Assembly: GCA_002197995.1 (NCBI GenBank)
Contig: NGZR01000003.1
Coordinates: 4,650,001 to 4,714,000, forward strand
Source of the DNA: Gaeumannomyces sp. JS-464
Taxonomy: Eukaryota; Ascomycota; Sordariomycetes; Magnaporthales; Magnaporthaceae
Direction: 5' to 3'
DNA: 64,000 nt
A model generated the notes under the pieces. That model was given only the letters and a program-made list of their open reading frames with translations. It did not search any database and had not been told where the DNA came from. The translations under genes and the position numbers were made by a program. Positions 34,793-46,689 of this stretch are shown here, piece by piece. How positions within the stretch are numbered: the first letter of the stretch is position 1; every line of letters starts with the position of its first letter.

Positions 34793-35786
34793 TTTTACAT
34801 TTAAAAATACGGCTTAATTTAAAACCTTTTAACATATTAATAAATTTATTTTTACGAAAATTCCTTTTATTACATAAAACGCAATATTACGGGAAATTAT
34901 TATTAGTAAATGTAAATAACGCAAAATATAACTGCAATAACTTACCATAACGTTTTGCGCGTGCGTGGGATTGATTTGCGTTGTAAATAGCCTTAGAAAA
35001 GTGGTAGTCGGAGGTGCAAATCCCGCGTTGAATTGACCTCCAGCTCAATTGCGGGTCAAATGCGTGATTCTGCCCTTTGGGCGGTGTGCAACCTTGGCCA
35101 AACCCGCCGTGTTGCGGCGGGCCCCTTCTAGTAGGTACCTAACTGGCGCCTCAATGCGGACCACGCACCTTCCGGTTTTGAGCCGCATTCTTCCCCAGGC
35201 CACTCAGGCCGGACTATTGTGCATTTTTACACAACAAGCAGCCAATAAGCAACCACCATACCCTCCCCGCCTTGAATTCCCACCAAGTTGCACAGTCACA
35301 CAAGGCGAATGGCACTGGCCACCTTATCGGGGCCAGAAGCGGGGCTCGTGTGTGTGTTGGTTTGGTCGCTCGACTGATTCCCGCGATGCCGTGCTTGACC
35401 GTCCGGGGTCTGGTTTGCCAAAGTAACGTGCCCCGTCGCTGGACACGTGGTGACCGACCGTCTCCGCGTGCTGAGGACCGGTCGCGCGTAGAGAACGACC
35501 GCCATCAAGCCCGAGATTGCGAAAAAAGAATGGAGCGAGAAGCAAGGGAGGACTCGTGACATGGGCAGGCCAGGCGGTGTATACTGCTGCCGCTGCTAAT
35601 GATAATGATGATGATGATGATGGATACACAAACCCAGGCGGCGTCCGGCGTGTTGGGAAGGCGGCCGACGGGCAGCCGCAAGAGCGCCAAGCCAGCTATC
35701 ACGGCCAAGTGCGCTGATCCGCCCATCTCGATCTTCTCCGTCTCGCTCACCACATACCCAAATGCCAGAGTTGTCACTGCATGCCT
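34793..35786. other. Edge of the AT-rich block and intergenic DNA
   Basis: Up to about 34990 the sequence is AT-rich and decayed; from there it is ordinary-GC fungal DNA. No gene was recognised. A short ATG/ATC-type trinucleotide run (ATGATGATG, 35606-35622) lies just downstream of the transporter's stop. Confidence 0.5.
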
Positions 35787-37500
35787 CTATTGTCGAGGCG
35801 CATGATCCAGAGTCTTGACGCTGCCGCCGTCGCCCTTGTCCGTGGACCTCTTGCTCCGCATAGTTCCAGTAGCCGCGGGCGTGTCGAAGCCTGCATCGAA
35901 GCCGCTGCCGAGCTTCTTCGTCCCGGCGGCAGTCATGGCCCCAGCCAGGGTCGTTTCTGCTGCCGACGCCGCGCCGTCGCCATCGTCTGCATTGGGCTCG
36001 CCCTTTCCCTGCGGCTGCTCGGGAGTCTCGGGGTCCGCCTGCCTGGTCTTCCAGCGGGCCATGTACCAGGTCCCAAACATCAGGGTGCTCCACATCAGGA
36101 ACTGGAAGACGCTCGAGGCCGGGTAGCCCCTCTTCCACTCGGGCGCCTCGACCGCCGGGAAGATGAGCAGCGGCACCCAGATCGAGGTCGAAAAGCCCAT
36201 GGTCGTCATAATGGACGAGATGATGAGACCGCGCTCGCCGAAGTTTTCCTTGAGCGTAAAGTTGACCCATGTGTACTGCGGCGTCGCGGGAGGAAGGTAA
36301 GCCTCGGTCTACGGTGAGTGGAACCATGAGGAAAGCTGAGTAAAGAAAAACGAGGACGAACCAGAATGGGCGAGGCCATGCCCGAAAAGCCTCCGAAGTA
36401 GAAAGCGACAAATTTGAGGCCGTCAGGGACGTTCCATGTCGCGAGCACCAAACACGCAAAAAACATGGCCGCCTGTACCATAGACCCAGGAGTATCAGTG
36501 AGGTCAGTCCGACAGAACCCGGAATGACGAAGCAGAATAGGTGTGGCCACGTACAAACTGAAACGTCCAAAGCCCTCTCAGGCTCAGTGTCCCCGCGAGG
36601 GTGGTGCCCAGCCATGAGCTGAAGGCGCGGATCAGGTCGATAAAAGTCGGCAGGACGTTGACCATTTCGACGGGGTAGCGCGCCGACTTGAGCCACAGGG
36701 CCATGTAGGTCATCCAGTAGTTGGACAGCACCAGGAAGACGTAGGTCGGCACGCAGATCCACCACATTGGCCGACTCAAAGTGTATTTGAACGTCTTCCA
36801 CGTGGTGCCCTCCCTCTAGACCACGGGGATGCACTCAACGGCCAGCGCGTGCTCCTCCTCCGTCATCCACCAGCGCCGACGCGAGGTGGGCAGGCACGGC
36901 CAGACGGCGGAGCCCAGGAAGGAGACGGGGAGTGTGATGATGCCGTCTGTGATGGGGTTAGTTAGGACTGTACAAAGCGCGCTTGCAGCTGCGGACTGAA
37001 CCCTCCGATGTGTGGGATTTTAGGGAGGGACTGAGAGAGGATGCTAACGGATGACAAACAACCAGCGCCATCCGGCACGGCCCATAACGCCATTCGGATT
37101 TTTAATAAGCCGCGGCCTACAAACAAGCTGAGAACATAGACCCAAGTGAGTTGCCCATGAACCAGACTCCAGCGCGCTTGAACACCTCGTCGTTCTTGTA
37201 CCAGCTTCCCACTGTGCGTGTGGGTACACCTCGATCTCGGCCAAGGGAACTGGGAGAGAAAAAGGTCAGAAATGACGGTGGCACCTACAGATCAGGTGCG
37301 TGCCGCCGAACGAAGAAGCCTCCAGAAAGCCGGTCAAAACCCGAGGACGTAGAGGTGCCAGTTCTCCGTCACCGTGGACTGGCAGAACCCGATGATGGCC
37401 CACGAGATTTGGAGGGTTTGGAGGAGCCAGATAGCACTGATGCCGGCGACATTAGATACCGCTGCAGCATCGAAAGGGTCTAGGTGGGACAATAGAGTGA
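35787..37500 (-). pseudogene. MFS transporter, Dal5/Liz1 (allantoate/pantothenate) type, broken
   Basis: Minus strand, at least five exons: about 37490-37289, 37211-37049, 36946-36555, 36472-36362 and 36275-35787, with consensus introns between them (for example donor GTACGT at 36554, acceptor ACAG at 36473; donor GTTCGT at 36361, acceptor GCAG at 36276; CTAAC branch site before 36946). Typical family segments are AGWRWLFVI, WWMTEEEHALA, SWLGTTLAGTLS, NVPDGLKFVAFYFGGFSGMA, and NFTLKENFGERGLIISS. These define anion:cation symporters that carry small carboxylates such as pantothenate or allantoate across the plasma membrane; the substrate here is unknown. Two defects are visible: an in-frame TAG at 36816-36818 and a one-base loss in an A run at 37335-37338, which shifts the frame between VLGF and TGFLEASSFGGTHLI. 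The 5' end was not found. The last 75 residues form a Gly/Ala-rich cytosolic tail. Confidence 0.8.
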
Positions 37501-39248
37501 TCACCTCACAGTTTTCCTTTTGTCTGAAGAGTCATCAAGGAATCTGCCCAAGCACGCAGGATGTGTTGTCTTTGCCGTCCCGAAATAATCTCAACTAGCC
37601 CGCCTCAGCCAAAGGCGAGACGCAGGAAGAGAGCGTGGCTTACAGGCAATTTTGTAGTAGTTGAGCTCATTTCCAAACGCTTTAAGTTCTTCTCGCATGC
37701 CCGAGACGTAGGCACTGGGATGTCTCCCTGACCCAAAAACTGATGGGCAAAGCTTTATGGGCATTTGACCCGGACTGGTATTGAAGGGGCGAGGGCAGTG
37801 TTAAACCGAAGGCGCTGGGAGCCTACTCGGCAAAAGACTGCAAGACAGCGTCGCGTTGCTGTCTATTAGCTTTCGCAGCTAAGGAAAGATTGTAGAGGCT
37901 GAGCGCACCTACATCTCAGTGACCCGAAGACCAGGATGGCGACGTGATATCATCAGTCCACTATCGGGAGCCATCACTGACGAATATCGCGTCTCAGAAG
38001 ACAGGGAGAACATACGGTACCAGTCAAAGATGGATATCATGACAGCGGCCACCTTATTGCGCCTGATTGCTGCTAGGACACTCATTTTGGGCAAGTTAGG
38101 TGGCATACGATCAAGTATACCGGCTCCCTGTAGTACGAAAGGGAGTTTGCCGCCGCAGGATGGAATATAGCTGGATAGCAGGAGGCCAGCCGAGTCGTGG
38201 AGCTCTGGAAATACGGGCATTGCCTCTCCTATTTTCGGAACACAGCGCTATGGCTGAGTAACGTTTTTTTTCGGTATCTCTAGCGTAGAAAATCCCATGG
38301 ACTCGTGCTATCTCCCGCTCTGGGCAAAAACCCGCCGGGAGTGTATATTATTCCCGGTCCCTTGGCATGGCCAAGCCTGAAAGTTCCCCGCTGTAAGGCC
38401 AGGTTGCCCAGGAAAGGCCCTATCTTTAAGGACGACGCAATATTGGCACCGATGGCGAACATGACATTTGGAGGATCGAACTGGATGGAGGGGTGGGGGC
38501 CTGGTTGGTTGCGTGCTAATAGATCAAGAGGCAAGGGTGCTCGGCCGAGTCCATTGGAGGCTGACCGTGATGTGAGGTCCGCGTGGCCCACTGGAGCCTC
38601 CGACTTATATGGTGTAGCATTGTTTACCGTAGGAGCCGCAATAGCTCTGTAGGGGAGGGAGCAGAACCGGCGGAAAGATTGTTTTTTTTTTTTGGGGGGG
38701 GGGGGGGGGGGCGAGTGGGGGTTCAACGTTGTGTTGAAGACATGATGCCATCGAGGACAGCCATTGTGCCAGGCGATCTGTGCCTCAACTTGACGCGATC
38801 AACCATGACCCGCAGTAGCTTTTATTTGCGGGGCAGGAAACCGGCGGCCAACGTTGTCAGTTTGCAGACACGAACCAGGTTTGGTCACCGATCAGGAGGA
38901 GGACGGCATTTGATATGATCAAGTGATTGGTTTGGCCTCGCGGTTCTTGGTAGTTTACGGTGACAGGGGAGGGGAAAAAAGGTGATAGATGCACGACCCG
39001 GACTAATCCCGAGGTATCTCTCGTCCAAGCTCAGACGCAACCGCTTGCGGCATCGGACTTTCTATGGCCTACGAAATGTGTGATTAGTAGAACGGGGACA
39101 CGAAACCATGAAGACGCTGACGCAGGGTCGAGAGATAAATACGACGCCCGTCGCTCCCAGTCGTCTACTACATCTCGTCCCTGTGAATCAAATCCCATCG
39201 TATGCAGCCTGTCAGCTCAGAGGAGGCAACTTTTGACTCTGCAGAGCT
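37501..39248. other. Intergenic, no recognised gene
   Basis: Frames on both strands at 37909-38220 and 38280-38726 have no family resemblance and overlap each other. Contains the T12-G18 homopolymer listed separately. It may hold the missing 5' exons of the transporter. Confidence 0.4.
38682..38711 (+). repeat. T12-G18 homopolymer tract
   Basis: Twelve T followed directly by eighteen G. Long G/C runs recur at 46824-46849 and 58885-58908. Confidence 0.9.
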
Positions 39249-40513
39249 TTGACGTTCCTCTATCTGCCCAGGCCGGGCCCGGTGAAGCACATCCCACACC
39301 CGAGCCACGCCAGGCCCAGCGTCCTTCCGCGCCATGCGTCGGCAGCACTCAAATCGTACCAGTACACTCATGTGCCGGAGGCACAAGAGAACCTCGACTG
39401 GGCGGACCGTATGTCTCCCTTTCTACAACCACAATATCGGGTATATTCAAGGTGTACTAATGAATGGTACCCCCCGAGTGCAGTCCCAGACGCCGACCTT
39501 GCTAAATATGGAACTCCGGAGGGCAATGAAAAGCTGAACAAGACACTGATTGATTGATGCCGTCCGGACGAAGGGCTTCTTTTTATCATCAACTACGGCA
39601 TCCCGCAGGAGGCTGTCGACCGCCAGTTCGCATTTGGCCAAGAGTTCTATAACCTGCCCCTAGGGCAGAAGCTCAAATACGTCACTGACCCCGAGAATGG
39701 CGTCTTACAACGGCTACCTCCCTGCGGGTCGTCGCATCATGGGGAACGGCCAGCCTGACAAGGTTGAGGTCTGGAATATGGCGAGTACGTTGCTGCCGCC
39801 CTAGCGACACGCGCCTCTCGTTTTAAAGATCCCTCAAGCTCGTTCCTTGTATGCACTACGCGCACACACAGCAAACAGCAAACGGCGGTCACGTCACACA
39901 GCCGCTGCCTAAGCCTCTCAAGGAAAACCAGGCCGAGATCGAGGCGTTCTCCAAGGACCTGCACGACAAGGTCCTCGACCCTCTCAACCACATCATCGCG
40001 CTGGCGCTCGAGCTGCCCCCCGACATCCTGGCGCGCTTGCACCGCTAGGATGTGCACGGCGAGTCACACCTGCGCTACATGAAGTATGGTCGATATTCGC
40101 CTGCCGAGGTCGAGCGTCTCGGCTCGGGCCACTGGGCCGACGGGCATACGGACCCGGGCACCATCACGCTGCCGTTCCGGCAGCCCGTCGCGGCGCTGCA
40201 AATCAAGGACCACGCAACGGGTGAGTGGAAACGGGCAAAGCCGCTGGACGGCAGCCTTAACGTCGACACGTGCGACGCCCTTAACTTCCCGACTGGTGGG
40301 TACATCAAATCGACGGTGCACAGGGTCACGCTCCCGCCCAACGGCCAGCGCCACGTCGACCGCATGGGCTTGCTGTACTTTGCCCAGCCGCAGAACGGCC
40401 TGGTGCCCAGCACAATCGACTCTCCGGTCCTGAAGAGGGAGGGCTTCACACAAAACGAGTTCGAGGCTGGCGGGCATCGTGTGCCCGCTATGGGTGGTGA
40501 GTTGACGCCATGA
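39249..40513 (+). pseudogene. 2-oxoglutarate/Fe(II) dioxygenase (isopenicillin N synthase-like), broken
   Basis: Plus strand. Exon 1 (from about 39249) reaches PEAQENLDWAD and an intron with donor GTATGT at 39409. The next part reads DADLAKYGTPEGNEKLNKT, then NYGIPQEAVDRQFAFGQEFY, YVTDPENGV and NGYLPAGRRIMGNG. After an intron following VEVWNMA, the last exon has LHDKVLDPLNHIIALAL, then GHTDPGTITLPF with the iron-binding H-x-D, the distal His in KSTVHRVTLPP, and the 2-oxoglutarate Arg region near RMGLLYFAQP, ending at 40513. This is the DIOX_N plus 2OG-FeII_Oxy order. Such enzymes oxidise small molecules, often in secondary metabolism; the substrate is unknown. Defects: TGA at 39555-39557, frame shifts near the T run 39580-39584 and near 39705, and TAG at 40046-40048. 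The metal ligands are preserved, so loss is recent or partly due to sequencing indels. Confidence 0.85.
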
Positions 40514-41840
40514 AAAGAGCAATATTTCCAGCCCATAATATTTTGCACCATGAAGTCGAGGGTAGAAAGGTAATGGTGAAATGACTAGATGGCAGGAATA
40601 GCATTACTGACCGGGCGTCGTCAACAAATCACCAGAATTCACGACCCTTAAGTAGAGATGGCAACAGAGCAAGGGGTACATGAAAAAAAAGACCACCTCA
40701 CCCTACCGGGGCTCACGGGAAAGATTACCAACTGAGGGCGGATGTTTTGGATTGGTTCAGGCGGCGTCTTGGAGGAATGCGTTGTATACCTATGTATGTC
40801 TGGTCCCAGTCCGTGGTCGAGAGAGGATAAGGACTCCGAAACGAGAGCCCATAGCTAGAAAATGTAGGGCATCCAAGTGCGCTATTGTTCCTGGGAAGTG
40901 ATTGCGATGGCCGCACTGAAAGTATGTAACGAGTCCTTTGCACCTTTGCACCTTTACACCAAGGAATAGGCCCAGCCGGTCCGTAATCATGGGCATACCC
41001 GACGTGCATCTGCGGCTCCGTGGGAATGTGGGCAAAATGGCGCACTGCAAGGGCCAGCGGGCTGCGTTGACGATGGTCCGGCTTGAAGGAGGCTGGACGG
41101 ATCGAACACTTGCGCAAGCCCGGATACCGATAGTTCCTGAGATTGGAGAATATCCATCAGATCGAGACGAATGGTCAACTAGGGCGGGGCGTGAAGCTGC
41201 CTGTAGCTTTACGCCATGTAATCGGAATTCGGCCTACGATATGAACACGGGGATCGGTTTTTAGGCCAGGGGTGGCTTTGGCTTGGTTGCTGACGGCTGG
41301 TGAATCCCGGTGCGTCAGGAGCTGGAGTTTTAGCGGCTGAGGCGCGCGAACATGGAGAATTGAAGTTGGCATTCACGCCAGGTCTTGTGTTGGAAAATCT
41401 ACACGAGAATCTAGCTTAGCACGGCCCCCCGCATCCGATGCCAGGGGGCCTGGTCCCAAAACGGCTAGCGCCCTCCGCGTCCCTGGCCAGGACCCGGCAG
41501 CGAGTCAGGTTTCCCGTGCAGATCATGACGCAAATGCACTTTTTCCTCTCGCGTCGTCTCCCAGCCTGCTTCAACCCGTCGCTGTCACACCGGGCGCTGC
41601 CAGGACCTCAGCGTCGGGGGCCATCTTGTTTTCCCTGAGATCCGAGTGCAAATCTAGGGCCCTCCCGCTGACAAATTCGTGCCCCGGAGTCGCTCACGAT
41701 GGCCTAGCTCGAAGCTCCCAAACCGCAAACCGACAGTCTGAGCATCGCGATTGGCCGAGTTACGAAAATAGCAGATAAAAAGCGAGGACTGGCTGCGCTA
41801 CGAAAGCCTTCGGCACTTAAACTCCGAGCCGGAAAAAAAA
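40514..41840. other. Intergenic, no recognised gene
   Basis: Short frames only. The last 150 bases form the probable promoter of the gene at 41841. Confidence 0.45.
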
Positions 41841-42795
41841 ATGGCCGACCAAAAACGCTCTACGCCTCCCCAGGCACCAGAGCCAACCTACGAGCTCGAG
41901 TGGGAGCCGCGGGCCCAGCAACCCAAGCACAGAAGCCGCCTGAGTCGCCTCTTCCCCATCGGCGGCGGCGCCGCCGCGCCGGAGGACCCGGAGGCCGTCG
42001 CACCCGCGCCACCGCCGCCGCCACCACGACACCCGTCCTCGTTTCAGCGAAAGCCCCTCCCTACCGCCACGCCCCCCGCTATTCCGACACCCGCCGCCCG
42101 AGCACTAGCGACGACGAGCTCGCCCAGCAGGCACCGCTTACCAAGGAAGCCCAGCAGCAAAAGCAACAGCAACAGCCGCCCCTCCCGCGCGGCGAGACTC
42201 CAGCGACGGCGGGGCAGACCGAGGAGCCGCCGACCGGCAGCGACAAGGCAGCCGCGGGGGCAGGCGCAGCGCGCTCCAGCTGCCGGGCCCGCCTGGACGC
42301 TGCGCTGCCCCCGGACCGCAAGTACCTCGGCATGCGGCGGCGCGTCTTCCTCATCGTCGTCGCCGCCGCCGCCCTCCTCCTCCTGTTCCTTATCATCGGC
42401 CTCGCCGCCGGCCTCTCGGCGGCACGCAAGAACAACTCCCAAAGGGACCTGCCGCTCCCGGGCCGCGACGGCGGCAGGACCCACGAGGGCGAGCTGACCT
42501 TTTACGACCCGGGCCTGGGCGCGTGCGGCGGCTCGCACGGCGGCGGCGACATGATCGCCGCCGTGGCCCGGAGCGTGTTCGACGCGGCCGCGAACGAGGG
42601 CGACGGCAACCCCAACAACAACCCATCTGCGGCAAGAAGATACGGGTCGAGCGCGGCGGGGAGTCGGTCGGCGTCACGGTCGTGGATCGATGCGAGGGCT
42701 GCCAGCCCACGGATTTGGACTTGTCGCCGTCTGCGTTCCAGAGGCTAGCGCGAGAGGAGGAGGGGAGAGTTGTTGGGCAGTGGAGGTGGCTGTGA
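41841..42795 (+). CDS. Membrane-anchored RlpA-like double-psi beta-barrel protein, frame-shifted as sequenced
   Basis: The start MADQKRSTPPQAPEPTYEL at 41841 follows an A-rich leader. A Pro/Ala/Gln-rich cytosolic part of about 160 residues leads to one strongly hydrophobic helix (RVFLIVVAAAALLLLFLII, about 42340-42400). A double-psi beta-barrel domain follows: GELTFYDPGLGACGGSHGGGD, then ICGKKIRVERGG and VTVVDRCEGCQPTDLDLS, ending at 42795 with VVGQWRWL. This is the RlpA-like/expansin-type domain found in small fungal secreted proteins, here displayed outside a type II membrane anchor; Asp of DRCEGC is kept. The three parts lie in three frames. One shift is in the CCC run at 42622-42624 (NNNP to ICGK), the other in the Pro/Ala-rich region between about 42000 and 42060. 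Single-base indels in homopolymers explain both. An intact gene with sequencing errors is as likely as a pseudogene. Confidence 0.75.
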
Positions 42796-43238
42796 TTTTC
42801 TTCCTGGCTCACATTTTGTTCTGTTATACCCCTTTTTCTTTCTGTCCCTATTAACGCTGGAAAGATACGGACGTGTGATGATGAAAGGTTTTTTTTTAGG
42901 AGCCGGTTACTTTGTGTTTAGAAGATACCCCACATGTTTGTTTCTTTCTCCTGCTCGGCCCGGGCTCGTCTGGGACCAGGAAACCGTTGGTGGTTTGTGG
43001 ATATATTCAGAGATTGTTTTAACGTTGGCGAATCTGATCGATGGCGCCCTTATTTGGGCGTATGATACTTCCAAAATTGTTTTTCCACGCGGTGTACCAA
43101 ACACTCCTCCTCTCTTGCAGTGGGAAAAGCCCGCGGACTAAAACTTTGCGGTGACGGTAGAGCCATGTGCACGGTTGGTACCGATTGTACAGGGGGATCT
43201 AGAATAAGAAGCAAAAAGAAGACACTGACAAGATAACC
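42796..43238. other. Convergent intergenic region
   Basis: Lies between the 3' ends of the plus-strand barrel gene and the minus-strand rhodopsin-domain gene; probably holds both 3' UTRs. No frame of interest. Confidence 0.5.
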
Positions 43239-45103
43239 CTACCTCCCGGAAAATACGCTGACATAGTGCTTGGAAATTCCACTTTGCTCCCAGTCATAGA
43301 CGCAGGCGCCGCCCCGCCGGCTGTCCAGGGCCACGACGGACGGGTTCCGGCCCCTGTCCTCGGCCGTGACCTCGATCGTCCTCTGGACATGTATGGCGCA
43401 GAAGCCGCCCGCAATGCCCGCCCGCGGCCTGTCCTTTACCTCGAGCGCGCGCACCTCGGACGTGTTCAGGCGCACCATGGTGCCGCCGGCCAGCACCCCC
43501 GCAGCCGACGGCGACGGCGCCAGGCTCGCGGGCGCCGGCGGGACCAGTGTGCGCTCCATACTCGAGCTCCCGTCGCGGCTGCGGGACCCGCCGCCCCCTG
43601 TCCCTCCTCGTCCCAGCGTCTCGCCGCCGCCGCCGCCGCCGCCGCCACAGCCCCTGAGGCCCATCTCGAGGTCGTGCTCCGTCACGCTGTGGCTGGTGCC
43701 GGGCCAGCTGCGGGAGGCGCCACTCCTCGGCTCGCCCGGCGCCGTCCGCGACAGGGTGCTGATCCCGCCGCAGCCGGTGGTGGTTAGGCTGCCGCCGAAG
43801 GAGGAGGAGAAGATGCCGAACTTGCGACGGTGGAGCGTCGACTCGCCGGCGCCACCGCGCCCGCGCCCGGGGCTCCCGTGGTCGTGGCGGTGGTGGTGGC
43901 CCGACTGCCTGCTGCTGCTGCCGACGGCGTATAGGTGGCGCAGGCAGGGGATCCAGTCGCGCAGCAGCGGCCACACGACGGGTATGTTGGAGACGCAGAT
44001 GGCGACCGAGGCCTCGCGTACGTACCAGTGCATGTAGTGCGGGTCCCAGACGTCTGAGAGGTTGAAGACCTTTGTGAGCAGGGCGGCGACGATGACGAAG
44101 CCACCGAGCGAGAAGATGGACAGCAGCATGGCCTTTTGCGGCCACGGCACGTTGACCTTGAGGATCAGCGGGATGGGCACCCAGAGCATCAGCAGGTCGC
44201 TCGAGATGTTGAAGCAGCCCTGCACCACGGCGTAGTGCTGCAGCGTCGCGCACTGCGGGTCCGGCGGCGGCATGGCCCAGTACCCCTCGAAGGGCCGGCA
44301 GGCCGTGAAGAAGGCGCCCTCGGTGGCGGCCCAGCCCGCGAACACGTACCAGGCCAGGTACCGCACCATGTGCTGCGTCACCAGGCCCAGCGTCAGGCGC
44401 GTGTACATGATGAGCATGCAGGCCTTGATGCAGTAGATGACGTTGAGCATGGCTTGCTCGCTGACGCTGCTCAATAGAAGGGAGAGGTTAGCTCGGTCTT
44501 GAAAGCTCACGGGTGGCTCACATCCCCTGCCGACTTCGACTACTGGCCGGGAGTGGCCAGGAGGGAACTGTAGCAAAACGTGCTTCGTTGTATCCCTACA
44601 TGACAATTTTGGATCCATAAATGCGATCTTTGATCTCTGTCTCGGTGAAAGCTCCCGCTAGCTCTGGCGGGTACAGGTTCGAGCCGCCCCCTTGGCAGAC
44701 AACATTGAGGCTGACGATCAAGGTGGTGTATAGCCCCTGGGCCGCACGATCGCACCGTTAGTAATGGTTCTCGCTTGGCAAAGGTGGCGGAGTGGAAATA
44801 AAGCGCTTACTGCTGCCAGAATCATAACATAGTCGTCCCTCTCCAGGACGCCTATCCTCTTCAGCTTCGCAAATCTTTTGGGTCCGGTCAGTATTGGCTT
44901 GACTTTCTTGGCATCGCGATCTGTCCTATCTCGACCAGACAGGCGCCTTTCCTCCATAGCCAAGGCGAGACAGCAGGGTAGCAGTCGATAATGGGCGGGG
45001 AGTAGACATACAGCCGCAGCAGGATAAAGAGCATGCAGACGGAATACAGAGACCAACTCTGCACTTTGAGATCCTCTACAAACCCAGCATCGAAGTCGCC
45101 CAT
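43239..45103 (-). CDS. Fungal rhodopsin-domain (PTH11-like) integral membrane protein
   Basis: A complete model with four exons: 45103-45012, 44925-44811, 44736-44600 and 44466-43239. Donors are GTATGT, GTAAGC and GTAGGG, acceptors all AG, and the phases agree (RL-TDRDAKKVKP; ILAA-GLYTTLIVSLNV; GSKIV-I-VSEQAML). The product has about 525 residues. It starts MGDFDAGFVEDLKVQ and has about seven helices up to residue 285, with the signatures LERDDYVMILA, GSNLYPPELAGAF, SEQAMLNVIYCIKACML and FNISSDLLMLWVPIPL of the fungal rhodopsin domain family (PF20684), which includes the PTH11 receptors. The C-terminal half is a soluble tail rich in Gly, Ser and His (HHHRHDHG; a run of nine Gly). A role in surface sensing is known for a few relatives only; none is claimed here. 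No defect is seen. The in-frame exons contrast with the damaged neighbours. Confidence 0.88.
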
Positions 45104-46226
45104 GGCGGCGTCGCGGCTCCGGTGATCTCCAGCACGACAAGAGATGCCGACCTCCTTGACTCGGTTCTCGGACGTCCGTGGGCGGCATAGGGCGGCTGTG
45201 TGCAGTGCGTGCTCATTACTCCGGTGAGGTTGTTGGTGCCGCTGGCCATCGCCCCATGAGAAAAGGATGATATGTGGTGACGGGGTCAGGTGATTTGATG
45301 GTAGATGAAGAAATGTGCACTTAGTAGGCAGGTTGCAAGGAGATATGCTTACACGTAGACTGAGCCAGGGACACAGGAACAGTCAGTTATATTGACGGCA
45401 AGTCTCGGTTCGTCGGATCGGTACACATCATAGGCTTGCCACTATCGATAGTCTCGTGGGGAGACTGCCGACCCCTGGGGTGTGGGGTGGAGAGCGAGAG
45501 GAGACCCCGAGGATTTGTACTGCAGTCAGTTCTCGGAGAAGTACCCGACGGCGGCAGCGTTGCAGGGAGACTTTGTCTAGGGGGTCCCTCTCGAATAACA
45601 GGACGCCGCAAGGCTTTTCCTGGCACGACTAGAGCAAGCGTGCTAGGCAGGATAAGGTTCTCTGCTCATTCATGACTCCGCATTGCCCCTTGAGCCTTCA
45701 CCGAAAAAAAAGAGAACGGTCCCTGATTTCGGGTATCTGGACGTAGGATGCTGGACAGGGCAGGGGCGGGAAGCTCCCGAGCCTGCGGCTCCTAGTCAGT
45801 GCTCTAGCGCCCAGCTTGTTTTTCTTTGTCAACTGGTCCTTGAGAGTTGAGTTTAGCCACGGCGTCGAGACTGTTTCGCAGGGACCAGCCTCCCCGTGTT
45901 GGCCTGGCCTGCCTGTGGTCCCGGAGGCGAGTCTAGGTCTGGGAACGAGCAAATTTGCCCATGAAGAGGAGCAAAGTGTAGCGAGGGATCTCGATATCCA
46001 ATGGAGAACCGCCCGATCTTGGTCCCAACTCGGGGCCGGTCCAGGCCAGAAGAGCAAGCACAGGCGATGGCCGTGCGGAGCCGAGACGGGCAGCCGCCAA
46101 TGGACCTTGCAATCTGTCCCAGGCGCAACCATCGCCCATCCCTTGCTGTCGACATGTCCGCATCCCGCATTTCCTCGGCCGTGTGGTGGGCCTCTGGTCG
46201 GCTTCGAGGGCAGCCGAGATTCTTGA

Positions 46227-46268
46227 GCGGAAATCCAGCCCTGAGCAAACAAAGGGCTGGATTTCCGC
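46227..46268. repeat. Perfect 16-bp inverted repeat with 10-nt loop
   Basis: GCGGAAATCCAGCCCT, then ten bases (GAGCAAACAA), then its exact reverse complement. The stem has 16 pairs without mismatch, and no U tract follows. It is far from any gene. Confidence 0.9.
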
Positions 46269-46670
46269 CGTAAGCCGACATCGAGGCCTTGCTCGAGTGC
46301 CGATGCCGCTGCACTAACTGCGCCTTTGACATCACCGTTCCGCCCAGACCACGTGAGCCTTTTCCACGCTTGAGTGGCTTGCGGTTGCTCATCCTCGCTG
46401 TATGGCCGAGAATGGCGATTCGTGTTCTAGGTTCCTTGCAGATCCGCACATGGCTCTCCATTTCAAAAAAGAAAACGAGAAGAGACAGTGGAGATCAACC
46501 CAAACCAGCGCAAGGCACGCGTTGACACCTTCCCTCATCCACACCCGCTCTATCCTTCTTCCGTGTTAGTGCATTGTGTCTTCTGTTGTACTTCTCTTTG
46601 GGTTCAGCCAGCCTTCTGCGATGGGCTAGCACCAGACATTGAGATGCGTGGGTTTTGCTCACCGCGAGTC

Positions 46671-46689
46671 AAAAAAAAAAAAAAAAAAA
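46671..46689 (+). repeat. A19 homopolymer
   Basis: Nineteen A residues, followed at 135 bases by a C26 run. Confidence 0.9.

Noticed and set aside
42044..42538. 164-codon minus-strand frame over the barrel gene
   Set aside because: Antisense shadow in GC-rich coding DNA; no domain.
35049..43000. Secondary-metabolite gene cluster (transporter, dioxygenase, barrel protein)
   Set aside because: No backbone synthase or pathway regulator nearby, and two members are broken; neighbourhood alone is not enough.
43294..44253. 319-codon minus-strand frame in the rhodopsin-domain gene
   Set aside because: Alternative frame of exon 4; Arg/His/Pro-rich composition typical of shadows.
45698..46461. Frames of 136-202 codons on both strands
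   Set aside because: Overlap each other, random composition and no resemblance to any family.
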